Assembly (NCBI RefSeq): GCF_000473365.1 | Contig: NZ_AXBK01000001.1 | Location: 1-64,000 of the forward strand | Origin: Adhaeribacter aquaticus DSM 16391 | GTDB lineage: Bacteria > Bacteroidota > Bacteroidia > Cytophagales > Hymenobacteraceae | DNA length: 64,000 nt | Direction: 5' to 3' | Translations under genes and position numbers: made by a program | Part shown: in pieces, positions 9,155-17,307 of the stretch | Position numbering within the stretch: the first letter of the stretch is position 1 | How the letters are laid out: every line of letters begins with the position of its first letter | The notes under the pieces: generated by a model | What the model saw: only the letters and a program-made list of their open reading frames with translations | Told to the model about the DNA's origin: nothing | Databases searched by the model: none

Positions 9155-10261
9155 TTAGATCACTATTAAGGCATAGCTTGTACTTCTTCCTCCTCCTTTT
9201 TCCTTCTCCAGTATTCCCCGTTCAATTAAATTCTGGATATCCCGGATAGCCGTATCCTGAGAGCACTTTGCCATCTTAGCCCATTTGGAAGAATTGAGCT
9301 TGCCTTCTATCCCATCCAATAATTTATCCAACATACTTTTTTGCCGCTCATTTAGCGTGCTTGTTTTGTGGTATTCCCAAAACTTCGCTTTTCGGATTAC
9401 CTTAGCCAGGGTTATATCGGTCGCCGACAAAGATCGGTCTAAGCATTGCAGGAACCATTCCAACCATTCTGTTATATCTAAGGTACCCTTCTGCGTTTTT
9501 TCCAATATATCATAGTAGGCATTTCGGTCTAAACGGATTTGCGCCGACATACTGTAAAACCGTTGGGCGCTTTCATCTGCACGGGCCAATTGTAAATCCG
9601 TAATAGCCCTGGCTATCCGGCCATTGCCATCATCAAAGGGGTGAATGGTAACAAACCACAAATGCGCGATGCCGGCTTTCAGCACCGGGTCAAGATCTTT
9701 TTCCGTATTAAACCAATGTAAAAAACTTTGCATTTCCGTTTCCAGCAATTCGGAATCCGGTGCCTGGTAATGCACCCGCTCCCGCCCCATGGCTCCTGAT
9801 ACAACCTGCATCGGGTCGTCTTTGGTATTATTGCGCCAGTTACCCACCACAATTTTATACATGCCACTTCGCCCGGTTGGAAACAAAGCTGCATGCCAGT
9901 TAAATAAACGATCCTCCGAAAGTTCATCAGCATAACGCTGGGTAGCATCCAACATCATTTCTACTACTCCGTCGACGTTCCGGTCAGAAGGAACCAGCCC
10001 GGCTACCTCCATTCCTAAACGTCTGGCAATGGAAGAACGCACCTGGTCCGGGTTCAGGATTTCGCCTTCTATTTCACTGGATTTCAAAACATCCTGCGTC
10101 AGCGTTTGTAGTGAGGCCTCTGCTTGTAATTGAAAACCCAGCCCTTCCATGCGGCCAAGCAAACGGCCTTGTTTATAACGAACATTTACTAAAAGTTGAC
10201 CTAGGCTTTCCTGGTTCCAGGTAAATGCCGGCCAATTAGGTTGTTGGTGGATATAACGCAT
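9155..10261 (-). CDS. Fic family protein with N-terminal DUF4172 and winged helix
   Basis: About 368 residues from the preferred start (MRYIHQQPNWPAF), which matches the usual N-terminus of DUF4172-Fic proteins. The Fic catalytic loop HPFDDGNGRIAR is complete at about residues 208-219, so AMP-transfer (AMPylation) or related activity on a protein hydroxyl is expected. An inhibitory helix motif of the [S/T]xxxE[G/N] type is visible upstream (KSSEIEGE), typical of self-inhibited Fic proteins. The C-terminus carries a winged-helix-like segment (TLNERQKSMLDKLLDGIEGKL..TAIRDIQNLIERGIL). Such proteins usually control their own expression or act as stress-responsive toxins. Confidence 0.9.
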   Translation of the reverse strand: MRYIHQQPNWPAFTWNQESLGQLLVNVRYKQGRLLGRMEGLGFQLQAEASLQTLTQDVLKSSEIEGEILNPDQVRSSIARRLGMEVAGLVPSDRNVDGVVEMMLDATQRYADELSEDRLFNWHAALFPTGRSGMYKIVVGNWRNNTKDDPMQVVSGAMGRERVHYQAPDSELLETEMQSFLHWFNTEKDLDPVLKAGIAHLWFVTIHPFDDGNGRIARAITDLQLARADESAQRFYSMSAQIRLDRNAYYDILEKTQKGTLDITEWLEWFLQCLDRSLSATDITLAKVIRKAKFWEYHKTSTLNERQKSMLDKLLDGIEGKLNSSKWAKMAKCSQDTAIRDIQNLIERGILEKEKGGGRSTSYALIVI

Positions 10262-10530
10262 TCTTCGCATATTTTGCGTCAAATATAACAAATATTCTCC
10301 GCATGGAGGAGTATTATCTACATAATAAATGCGAAGAAAACACTAGTTATTCTCCGCATGTGCTCTTATTCTTGCTCATTAATTAGCAATATGAACACTT
10401 TATTTATCGGGCAAAAAGGCAGGTTTACCTAGAGGTCATATAGGTTAAACGAAATATAAAAACAGGCAATATTAAGTAGCGTACATTTGAATATCAAACA
10501 AGCACAACAGAGATAAAAAGCATAAATGAT

Positions 10531-10905
10531 ATGAAAAAGAACTTACTACTACTAGCCTTCACATTAGTACTTTCAACAGTAGGATTTGCTAATGGAACTG
10601 TGGATCAGAAAAGATTTGATGCTACTTTAGATCAGCAGGTAAGAGTAGAAGTCCGCCAATTACAGGAGCTGCTTCGTTTCAACGAATTTGAATACATCCA
10701 GATTAAGAAGTTAACCGGAGCTGAGTTAGCAGATTTACAAGCAGCTAAACAAACATATACAGATGCTGCCGAGCTACATATCCAATTACAACAAATTAAA
10801 GATGCTTATACTGCAAAAGTAAGTGCTTTATTAAACGACTCGCAAAAGAAAGCCTTCTCTGCTTATTTAGCGGCTACACAAGCTAACTTATTAGCTATTC
10901 AATAA
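10531..10905 (+). CDS. Small secreted protein, paralogue A (124 aa)
   Basis: A 124-residue protein with a Sec signal peptide (MKKNLLLLAFTLVLSTVGFA) and a mature part predicted to be all helical (QEVRQLQELLRFNEFEYIQIKKL.. repeats of charged heptad-like helices). It is clearly paralogous to 48166-48540: same length, about 75% identical by eye, with a conserved upstream leader (TTGAATATCAAAYAAGCACA) and a similar terminator. The shape resembles small periplasmic helical proteins such as the Spy/CpxP type, but no LTxxQ motif is present, so that is only a comparison. Confidence 0.75.
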   Translation: MKKNLLLLAFTLVLSTVGFANGTVDQKRFDATLDQQVRVEVRQLQELLRFNEFEYIQIKKLTGAELADLQAAKQTYTDAAELHIQLQQIKDAYTAKVSALLNDSQKKAFSAYLAATQANLLAIQ

Positions 10906-10935
10906 CCTTTACTTTACCTACCACTATTTTACCTG

Positions 10936-10960
10936 AAGCCAGCTTTTGCTGGCTTTTGTT
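10936..10960 (+). terminator. Rho-independent terminator of paralogue A
   Basis: An 8-bp stem AAGCCAGC/GCTGGCTT with a TTTT loop and a following T-rich stretch, 30 bp after the stop codon. The paralogue at 48166 has a matching AAGCCAG-type terminator. Confidence 0.8.
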
Positions 10961-11345
10961 TTTATTGAGCTCTTCCCATATTTAGGACATGTTAAAAGTA
11001 GGGAATTCGGGTTTATCTATATTCTCTAATGCCCACTCTTCTGGGGTTATACCATATACCTTTCAATAATAAAAAACAAGGAGAAACAGGGCTAATACAT
11101 AATTACAAAATGTAAATAATGTTTATTAAAAAATAATAAGTGTTTGAAATAAAGCTAATTGTATTTTGATTTGTTAACAAATTAATATATTAATTTATAT
11201 ATCATTTAACACTATCTACCCAATACAAAGACTTCTATTATCCGGTCACATTTAATTTAGCTAATAAATAAAAATGCTATTAAATAGTTACTTATTCCAG
11301 TTGTATATTGTAGCGGCTAATGTAATTTCAACCTATATAATTAAT

Positions 11346-11492
11346 TCAAAATGATGGGTGTGGTAGTATATGCGGTGAAGGAATAATTTGCTGTTGTTGT
11401 TTTCCTTTATCCAGCGTCTTAATCAATTCATGCAAAAGGGAAAAAGTAGAATTGCTTTGTAATAGATCTACCTCCTGTAAGCTATTAACCAT
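11346..11492 (-). CDS. Possible 48-residue hypothetical protein
   Basis: An ATG-started minus-strand frame (MVNSLQEVDLLQSN start, ending PHPSF) within an otherwise gene-free stretch from 10960 to 11546. It has a polar, helical composition with a glutamine run (KQQQQ). No family is recognised and coding status is uncertain. The rest of the stretch is very AT-rich and otherwise empty. Confidence 0.3.
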   Translation of the reverse strand: MVNSLQEVDLLQSNSTFSLLHELIKTLDKGKQQQQIIPSPHILPHPSF

Positions 11493-11546
11493 TAATTTGC
11501 GGTTACAGATATTTATCCGTTAGCCACAAGCTGAAAAATCGACAGA

Positions 11547-12113
11547 ATGGAAGAAATTAAAAAGTTCATTGACAATATTTATCCAATGAGCGATTCTGAT
11601 TGGGATTACTTTTCTTCAAAATTGTATAAGGAAAAATTAAATAAAAATTCACCCTTAATAAAATTGGGAGCGATTGAGAACTACTTATCCTTTATATCTG
11701 AAGGGATAGTAAGACTTTATATTCCACAAGAAGAAAATGAATTAACCTTTGGATTTCTATTTGAAAACGAATTTGTGACTGCTTATGATTCCTTTATTAC
11801 CCAAACCCCTTCTCATTATCAAATAGAAACGCTGACAAACACAACTTTGTGGCGAATATCGTTCAAAGACCTTGAAGAGGTTTATAAAGAAACCGAAAGC
11901 GGAAATTTAATTGGTCGGAGAATGGCGGAGAACATGTTTTTAATAAAGGCGAAAAGAGAAATTTCCCTACTAAACAAAACAGCAGAAGAACGTTATTTGG
12001 ACTTGTTCTTGGAACGTCCGAAATTATTGAAACAAATTCCATTAAAATATATTGCGTCTTATATTGGTGTTACACCTCAAGCTTTAAGTAGGATACGCAA
12101 ACGAATTACTTAA
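11547..12113 (+). CDS. Crp/Fnr family transcriptional regulator (copy 2)
   Basis: A 188-residue regulator: N-terminal cyclic-nucleotide-like barrel (LIKLGAIENYLSFISEGIVRLY..ENELTFGFLFENEFVTAYDSFI) and C-terminal HTH ending YIASYIGVTPQALSRIRKRIT. It is homologous to copy 1 at 1727-2302 but quite diverged. The DoxX-like gene follows 64 bp downstream on the same strand, the reverse of the order in copy 1, so the association itself is conserved, not a simple duplication. It probably regulates the downstream membrane gene. Confidence 0.85.
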   Translation: MEEIKKFIDNIYPMSDSDWDYFSSKLYKEKLNKNSPLIKLGAIENYLSFISEGIVRLYIPQEENELTFGFLFENEFVTAYDSFITQTPSHYQIETLTNTTLWRISFKDLEEVYKETESGNLIGRRMAENMFLIKAKREISLLNKTAEERYLDLFLERPKLLKQIPLKYIASYIGVTPQALSRIRKRIT

Positions 12114-12177
12114 CTTGGATTCATTGTCAACTCTAAAATCATTTATGAATTTTGTAAGCGAATAAAAAGAAGACAAT

Positions 12178-12633
12178 ATGAAACCATTAGTAGTACTTTT
12201 ATCAAGCTTTGTAATTGCAGTTTTCGTGATAAAAATTGTCAATAGGGATTATGATTTTGCTTTATCAGCAAGAATAGCAATGTCAATAATGTTATGTTTT
12301 ACGGCAATTGGACATTTCACATTTACTAAAGGAATGTCAATGATGATACCACAATTTATCCCTTTCAAAACAAACCTTGTATATCTCACAGGAATTTTTG
12401 AAATTCTTTTAGCAATTGGCTTGCTTATTCCTAAATTAAAAGTGATTAGTGGATGGACTTTGATTGTTTTTCTAGTATTGATTTTACCAGCGAATGTTTA
12501 TGCTTCTATTAATAATGTGGATTATCAAAAAGGGACATTTAATGGAAATGGTCTTTCCTATCTATGGTTAAGAATTCCATTACAATTTCTGTTTATTGCT
12601 TGGACTTATTTTTGCTCAATCCGAATCTTTTAA
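12178..12633 (+). CDS. DoxX-like family membrane protein (copy 2)
   Basis: A 151-residue four-helix membrane protein with FTAIGHFTFTKGMSMMIPQFIPFKT and LTGIFEILLAIGLLIPKLKVI, aligning over its whole length with the protein at 2393-2854. DoxX-like family function is not well defined; links to redox stress and respiratory quinones are known for relatives. It is followed by an imperfect inverted repeat at 12651-12766. Confidence 0.85.
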   Translation: MKPLVVLLSSFVIAVFVIKIVNRDYDFALSARIAMSIMLCFTAIGHFTFTKGMSMMIPQFIPFKTNLVYLTGIFEILLAIGLLIPKLKVISGWTLIVFLVLILPANVYASINNVDYQKGTFNGNGLSYLWLRIPLQFLFIAWTYFCSIRIF

Positions 12634-12650
12634 AGAAAAAAGCCAGTGGC

Positions 12651-12766
12651 TAACAATATATATAAAAAATAGGCGAACTGTAATAAATTCAAGGCTTTTG
12701 GCTCGTATCAAAGCTTTTGTTTATCCGAAAATTTAGTGCTTCGAAATCGCCTACTTTTCATATACT
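12651..12766. repeat. Imperfect inverted repeat after DoxX-like copy 2
   Basis: TATATATAAAAAATAGGCGA (12657-12676) pairs with TCGCCTACTTTTCATATA (12747-12764), with TAAC/CTAAC blocks just outside both arms. It resembles the hairpins near 758-880 and 2907-2990 that accompany region 1 genes. The right arm overlaps the 3' end of the DUF3800 gene. Confidence 0.45.
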
Positions 12767-13797
12767 AACCAGTTAATCATTGGTACTATGCTATTAAGGT
12801 AGCGATTGTAAAAGCCGGCAATGTCCTCCACCCTATCCGGCAGCTTATAGCCGGATTTCCCCTGGATACTGGAAATTAATACCCCATAATCCCGTAACTG
12901 CTGAATACATAACCGTAAATGGTGTTCGGTGAAATTAGGAAAGGACTTTTTAACCTTTTCGATAATTTCGTATTTCTCAATCAGTCGGTCGGGAGCCGTC
13001 CGGAACATTAGGTAAAGGTATTGCAATACAGCTTGTGCTTCGTTGGAAAGCCGATGCTGTTCTGCTAAAGCCGCGGCAATCTTGGCAATCAGGTCATTTT
13101 TCTCTTGATCCTGCACCGGAATAGCGAGCGAAAAATCCGATTCCTCGAACGGGTAAAAATCGACAAAAGTCCGGTCATGCAGTAAATCAAATAAATAAGC
13201 AGCTTTTTCGTGGCTATGACTCGTGCAATATATTTTCCCCAGGCAGCCACTGATAAAATCAGCCAATTGTACCAAGAGCTCTTCCAGACAATCTTCCACG
13301 AGTCGGTACGTACGGTCCGGGGTAAACAAATCACGTTGAATAACTTTGGTATTGATATAGTGTTGCAGGCTGCGTCTAAACTCCGGCCAACCCAACTCAT
13401 CAGCATGAATGGAAAAAGAGGCAAAATTCTTTGGGAATTGTTTTAAAAATATGCGATTAAAGTATTTGTAAAATACATCACTCTGATTCAACCCTTCCCC
13501 GGTTACCTTACTTTTATTGATAACCAAACTTAAGATCAGGAAGTCCAGGCGCCGCAGTTCCTGTAAAATATCCAGCCGCTTTTGAAAACCGGATTCATCA
13601 TTGGTGATCCGGCTGGATCTAATCGGATGTCTTTTAAAATAGCGCCGACTAATTTCTTTCGGCAAGTCCCGGACCTGTTCTAATTTACTTTCATCAATCA
13701 AGAGGGCTGTGAGTACGAAATGGGAAAAGGTGCCGGCTTTTTCCAGGTTCAGGCTGGTGTTGCCAAATTCGTCGAGGTAGATGTGCAGGTGTTGCAT
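12751..13797 (-). CDS. DUF3800 family protein
   Basis: A 348-residue protein starting MQHLHIYLDEFGN. The acidic YLDEFG motif at 7-12, a mid-protein HADELGWPEF and the helix LVEDCLEELLVQLADFISGCL match DUF3800, whose predicted fold is RNase H-like with catalytic acidic residues. A C-terminal wing-like region (HHLRLCIQQLRDYGVLISSIQGKSGY) may bind DNA. DUF3800 genes are often found in mobile or defence-associated loci. Here it is divergently arranged with a serine recombinase and shares its intergenic region. Activity is unproven. Confidence 0.8.
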   Translation of the reverse strand: MQHLHIYLDEFGNTSLNLEKAGTFSHFVLTALLIDESKLEQVRDLPKEISRRYFKRHPIRSSRITNDESGFQKRLDILQELRRLDFLILSLVINKSKVTGEGLNQSDVFYKYFNRIFLKQFPKNFASFSIHADELGWPEFRRSLQHYINTKVIQRDLFTPDRTYRLVEDCLEELLVQLADFISGCLGKIYCTSHSHEKAAYLFDLLHDRTFVDFYPFEESDFSLAIPVQDQEKNDLIAKIAAALAEQHRLSNEAQAVLQYLYLMFRTAPDRLIEKYEIIEKVKKSFPNFTEHHLRLCIQQLRDYGVLISSIQGKSGYKLPDRVEDIAGFYNRYLNSIVPMINWLVYEK

Positions 13798-13882
13798 AAC
13801 TATTGTTCGTGATTAGGTTAGAAATTCCTTTAAGGAACTAAAACTATTTGGAGTACCCGTTGAATTTATTACCCAATTGATC

Positions 13883-13946
13883 GTCAAGGTTTATAAACGG
13901 ACGTTTGTAAAACTTGACAATCTTATTTTTATCGGTATTTTTGTCA
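13883..13946. promoter_or_regulatory. Probable serine-recombinase res/crossover site
   Basis: Two 17-bp arms (GTCAAGGTTTATAAACG at 13883-13899 and CGTTTGTAAAACTTGAC at 13902-13918) are inverted with 15 of 17 matches, separated by 2 bp (GA). A dimer-binding site with a 2-bp centre is the hallmark of serine-recombinase crossover sites. A second inverted pair, TGACAA (13915-13920) and TTGTCA (13941-13946), follows at once, as an accessory subsite would. The array ends 25 bp before the recombinase start. Confidence 0.6.
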
Positions 13947-13970
13947 GGTTTTTAAAAGAAAGAAGAAATT

Positions 13971-14630
13971 TTGCGGAAGTACATTGCTTATTACCGGGTG
14001 TCCACTAAAATGCAGGGCCAGTCCGGCTTGGGTCTGGAAGCGCAGCGGAGTTCGGTCCGCCAGTTCGTGAAAGACCACGACTTAATCCTGGAAGAATTTA
14101 CCGAAGTGGAAAGCGGTAAGAAAAACAACCGGGTCGAATTGATTACGGCTATTGACCGGGCGAAGAAAAAAGGTGCAACTTTAATTATCGCGAAACTCGA
14201 CCGGCTCAGCCGGAACGCGGCCTTTATTTTTACTTTGCGGGATAGTGGAGTAGATTTTGTTTGCGCCGACATGCCGGAGGCCAATACGCTCACCATTGGT
14301 ATTTTTGCAGTGCTTGCTCAACATGAGCGAGAGCTGATTTCATCCCGGACGAAGGCTGCTTTGAAAGCTAAAAAAGAGCAAGGACATATATTGGGAACGC
14401 CTGGGAATTTAACCATGGATGCTCGTTCCAAAGGATTAAAGGTTCGGCAGCAGAATGCAGGCCAAAATAAACAGAATAGGCAAGCGCTAACTTTAATAAA
14501 AATTTACCGGGAGAAAGGCTATACCTTTCAGAAAATTGCTGATGAATTAAATAAGGATGGCTATATCACCCGGAATGGTAGAGCCTTTATGAAAGGAACA
14601 GTGCATCATTTACTGAGGACTTCTAATTAA
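13971..14630 (+). CDS. Serine recombinase (resolvase/invertase family)
   Basis: A 219-residue protein starting at TTG, required to include the first strand MRKYIAYYRVST. The catalytic serine is Ser11 in RVSTKMQGQSGLGLEAQR. Further family motifs are AKLDRLSRN and DMPEANTLTIGIFAVLAQHERELISSRTKAAL. The C-terminal domain (KIYREKGYTFQKIADELNKDGY) is the DNA-binding helix-turn-helix. The catalytic core and HTH look intact. A purine-rich ribosome-binding stretch (AGAAAGAAGAAA) precedes the start. It probably resolves or integrates the mobile unit it lies on. A related C-terminal remnant is at 51299-51646. Confidence 0.92.
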   Translation: MRKYIAYYRVSTKMQGQSGLGLEAQRSSVRQFVKDHDLILEEFTEVESGKKNNRVELITAIDRAKKKGATLIIAKLDRLSRNAAFIFTLRDSGVDFVCADMPEANTLTIGIFAVLAQHERELISSRTKAALKAKKEQGHILGTPGNLTMDARSKGLKVRQQNAGQNKQNRQALTLIKIYREKGYTFQKIADELNKDGYITRNGRAFMKGTVHHLLRTSN

Positions 14631-14717
14631 TTGTCTTTTTTAATATAAGCTATTTTATGTTAAATAAAGTCATTAAGTTGCTGATAAGTAAATATAAAGA
14701 GCTATATAAATATTCTC

Positions 14718-15240
14718 TCAAAAATAGATGATAAATGAAAGCTCACATTTTTCTTCTCCAAGTATTTTAGTTTTTGACCGAGAAAGATTATTATTTATAA
14801 ACGTACGAGCTAATTCAGGAGCATTAAGTGCTTTAAAAGGTTTATCAGCGCCGGTGTATCCAGATGGGTAATATTTTTCAATTGCTCCTTTACTTAGTAT
14901 AAATATATTATGTTCTCGCAGTCTATCAAGAATATTTAATTTCAAAGGGATGGATTCTTCATATTCTGTAAATATTTTTCTCCTTCCGTAATTTTCTTCA
15001 GCTTCTGGAAAAAGTAAATCTATTTCGCTTAACTCATCCGTTGTTAACTTACCACCACTTTAAACCATTCTTGCTAAAATCAAAGGTTTAATTTATTCTC
15101 CTAAGCCCATGTTTTTAAATTTGTGCAACAGCCAAGGAGTTCTATGAAACTACGACCAATAAGATTTATAGTATCACAGCCAACATTGATTAAAGAGCCG
15201 ATGCACCCTTTTACTCAATGTTTCCAGTTTTTTAATTTAT
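14718..15240 (-). pseudogene. Remnant of OLD-family nuclease (TOPRIM end)
   Basis: Minus-strand translation shows INVGCDTINLIGRSFIELL (about 15220-15160), then after a frame change KPLILARMV, then SGGKLTTDELSEIDLLFPEA and RLREHNIFILSKGAIEKYYP. These are the order and type of motifs at the TOPRIM/C-terminal end of OLD-like ATP-dependent endonucleases. There are in-frame TAA codons at 15093-15095 and 15060-15062 and at least one frameshift, and the N-terminal ATPase half is absent. It is therefore a decayed defence-type nuclease gene. Confidence 0.6.
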
Positions 15241-15243
15241 GAA

Positions 15244-15558
15244 TCAAGGAGCAATCCAGTCAAAATCTATAAGATTGGCTAAATTATTGGTTATCTTATT
15301 ATCAGGATTTGACCTTAAGTACTTACCATTGCTACCATTTACGACTTCCACATTTTCTCCAATACCCCATTTCGAATGATAATAAATTCATGCCCATGTG
15401 GTTGCAGAGTTTCCTTTTGTTTCTAAAAGTTCAATGGCTCGCGCTTTCGATACTTTACTTGCTCTTGTTACTGATTCTTCTCCGACCGTATGAAAAGCAT
15501 AATGAGTAATTACATTGCTTGAGTTTTTCCATACACCGGATATCCTATATAAGGCCAT
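15244..15558 (-). pseudogene. DUF3892 family gene with an in-frame TGA
   Basis: From the ATG at 15558 the frame reads MALYRISGVWKNSSNVITHY, then 36 more residues to TTWA. A TGA at 15388-15390 follows as codon 57, and the same frame continues IYYHSKWGIGENVEVVNGSN to NLANLIDFDWIAP and a natural stop at 15244. Full length (about 104 residues) and both ends match the DUF3892 family, where a tryptophan is a plausible original residue (TGG to TGA). The other reading frames here look spurious. Confidence 0.7.
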
Positions 15559-15675
15559 AATTTTTAGTTTATAATAAGTTTAATTTTACGATTTGGGTTA
15601 CAGCAATATGTCATTGACAATTGAGAATATAGATATAAAGCACCCAATGACAGAACACTTCAAAAAATCAAAAAA

Positions 15676-15701
15676 ACTCGGCAGCACTATTGCCGCCGAG
15701 T
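15676..15701 (-). terminator. Terminator of the ubiquitin-like operon
   Basis: The minus strand has ACTCGGCGGC, a short loop AATAGT and GCTGCCGAGT (9 of 10 pairs), followed by a run of Ts and more T-rich DNA. The stop codon of the DUF6527 gene (15687-15689) falls inside the hairpin loop. Confidence 0.75.
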
Positions 15702-16148
15702 CCCACTCAACTTTAGTTTTGTAAATATGGACTTTAGGCTCCACCTCTTCAAAGCTCCTTCACTCTGATCAACCTTGCTTTTAAATTTGTCTACATCAGT
15801 TTCTAACTTATCCTCTGAATAGAAATTTGCTTTATTTTCTTTATCAACGTTTCTACCAACAGCAATCTCTGTGTTGGTCCAATCCCTGCACCGCTCTATT
15901 TTATTTTGAGTAATAAAGTAGTGGGATCTGCACTCAAAGTTCCAATTACCTATGGAAGGTCTTAAGGTGACACTTTTTCCATTGAATGTTATTGACCAAT
16001 CCGTTGGAGAGAATGGCGTAACAACCTCATTGCCACAGCCACACACACATTTGTGTATGGCTGTGCAATAATTTAAGGAAATGTACAGCACCCCCTCGTT
16101 TAAATGATCAGGTATGAACTCAACAAATTTATGCTGTACGGTCTTCAT
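15687..16148 (-). CDS. DUF6527 family cysteine-rich protein of ubiquitin-like operon
   Basis: About 153 residues from the ATG at 16148 (MKTVQHKFVEFIPD), the start that matches the family; an upstream start at 16181 lies deep in the previous gene. A cysteine/histidine cluster is visible: Cys28, His32, Cys34, Cys36, Cys38 (HKCVCGCG) and Cys73, His76 (CRSH), Cys87. This suggests one or two bound zinc ions. A conserved segment PFSPTDWSITFNGKSVTLRPSIGNWNF lies between. The gene overlaps the E1-like gene upstream by 20 bp and is last in the operon. In this context it could be a ligase-like, adaptor or target-binding component; no activity is established by the sequence. Confidence 0.75.
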   Translation of the reverse strand: MKTVQHKFVEFIPDHLNEGVLYISLNYCTAIHKCVCGCGNEVVTPFSPTDWSITFNGKSVTLRPSIGNWNFECRSHYFITQNKIERCRDWTNTEIAVGRNVDKENKANFYSEDKLETDVDKFKSKVDQSEGALKRWSLKSIFTKLKLSGTRRQ

Positions 16149-17307
16149 TGAAAATTTTAGAGACATTAATTGAATAAGCACTGTGGTGCTCTTCGATCAA
16201 ATCTTGATAAAAGCCGCACATCTTCTTCCATTTGATAACCGCCAAAGATGCATTAAGCGAATTTAGGTCAGCAATCTGAATATTTGTCGAGTACTCATTA
16301 TTCTCATCATCCACCTCAGAGACTCTGGCTTTAAGATGATCATTCTTGGAAGATGTACCCGCAGTTACCCTAGTAGTCCCGATTAACTTGTCATCAACGA
16401 CATTAACGCCTAAGCCTACATCAATAAAAGGTATACCATTATTCAGTAAATAATCCATAATGCCTTTCCTAACTCTATTTTTATCAACGCAAAGGAAAAC
16501 ATAGTCCATTTGATCAAGTTCGTGATAATTGGAGCCATCCACATAGTAGGGATGAGGAATTATGCCATTGTGCATTTTAGAGTAGATATCTGCAAAGTAT
16601 TTAGCTTTCATCGACTTTTTATCTAAATCTTCAACGGATGCTGCACCAGGTGAGCGAAATGAATTATGCTGTAAAAAGTGATCTCCATCGAATACATGCA
16701 CTTCCTGCACTGGCGTTTTAGCAACTAAGTCTAAAACATAAGCTCCAGTGCCTCCAATACCTATGATAGCAACCTTTTGCCCCTTGAACTTTGAATTGAT
16801 AAAGTCAATGTTTGCCCTACTAGAATTTGTATCAATGTATTTAAACACTGATTTTTCATTCTTAGAAGGAATTACCTTGAAAGTTTTCTCCGTAAGATCT
16901 GGATGCAAGTACTTCGCAGGAGCAGAGATCACCTCAGCATACCTCTTGAATTTCTCATAGTAGTTTGGGTAACCACCTTGAGGCTTGTTAGAGAATGAAT
17001 AGTTAACAGTAATACCTTCTCTAAGTGTTCTAGTGCCACACATGTGTTGTATTGCTGAGATAACCGTTCCATCAACGTTGCAGGGGTTTTCACCAATAAA
17101 GTGAATCACATGATCACTAGGTTTACCTACTGTAGTATTGTTTAACAATACTAGGTCGCTCACCAATGTTCCGCGCTTAACCTCTCCAGTATTATTTAAA
17201 TAGGGTACTTGGTGGACAAGTAAATATCCACCAAGCACTTCTACCTCATACCCTTCGTCTCTAAGGCGCTTTAGATCAGAACTATGACTTATCAGTTGCT
17301 GAGACAT
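16129..17307 (-). CDS. ThiF/E1-like adenylyltransferase with N-terminal DUF6791
   Basis: About 392 residues from MSQQLISHS (17307). Residues 1 to about 165 form the DUF6791-type domain. From about 175 a ThiF/E1 Rossmann domain begins with the nucleotide loop KVAIIGIGGTG (G183-G188), the acidic VFDGD at 206-210 and the N-x-F-R element (N215, R218), all as in E1/MoeB/ThiF enzymes. These adenylate the C-terminus of a ubiquitin-like protein. CxxC zinc pairs are absent and I see no cysteine in the usual crossover-loop position, so thioester transfer may use another residue or not occur. It overlaps the multiubiquitin gene by 26 bp and DUF6527 by 20 bp: one tight operon. Confidence 0.88.
   Translation of the reverse strand: MSQQLISHSSDLKRLRDEGYEVEVLGGYLLVHQVPYLNNTGEVKRGTLVSDLVLLNNTTVGKPSDHVIHFIGENPCNVDGTVISAIQHMCGTRTLREGITVNYSFSNKPQGGYPNYYEKFKRYAEVISAPAKYLHPDLTEKTFKVIPSKNEKSVFKYIDTNSSRANIDFINSKFKGQKVAIIGIGGTGAYVLDLVAKTPVQEVHVFDGDHFLQHNSFRSPGAASVEDLDKKSMKAKYFADIYSKMHNGIIPHPYYVDGSNYHELDQMDYVFLCVDKNRVRKGIMDYLLNNGIPFIDVGLGVNVVDDKLIGTTRVTAGTSSKNDHLKARVSEVDDENNEYSTNIQIADLNSLNASLAVIKWKKMCGFYQDLIEEHHSAYSINVSKIFNEDRTA

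Noticed and set aside
15309..15509. A plus-strand 66-residue hydrophobic frame
   Set aside because: It overlaps, on the opposite strand, the DUF3892 pseudogene whose protein sequence is clearly recognisable.
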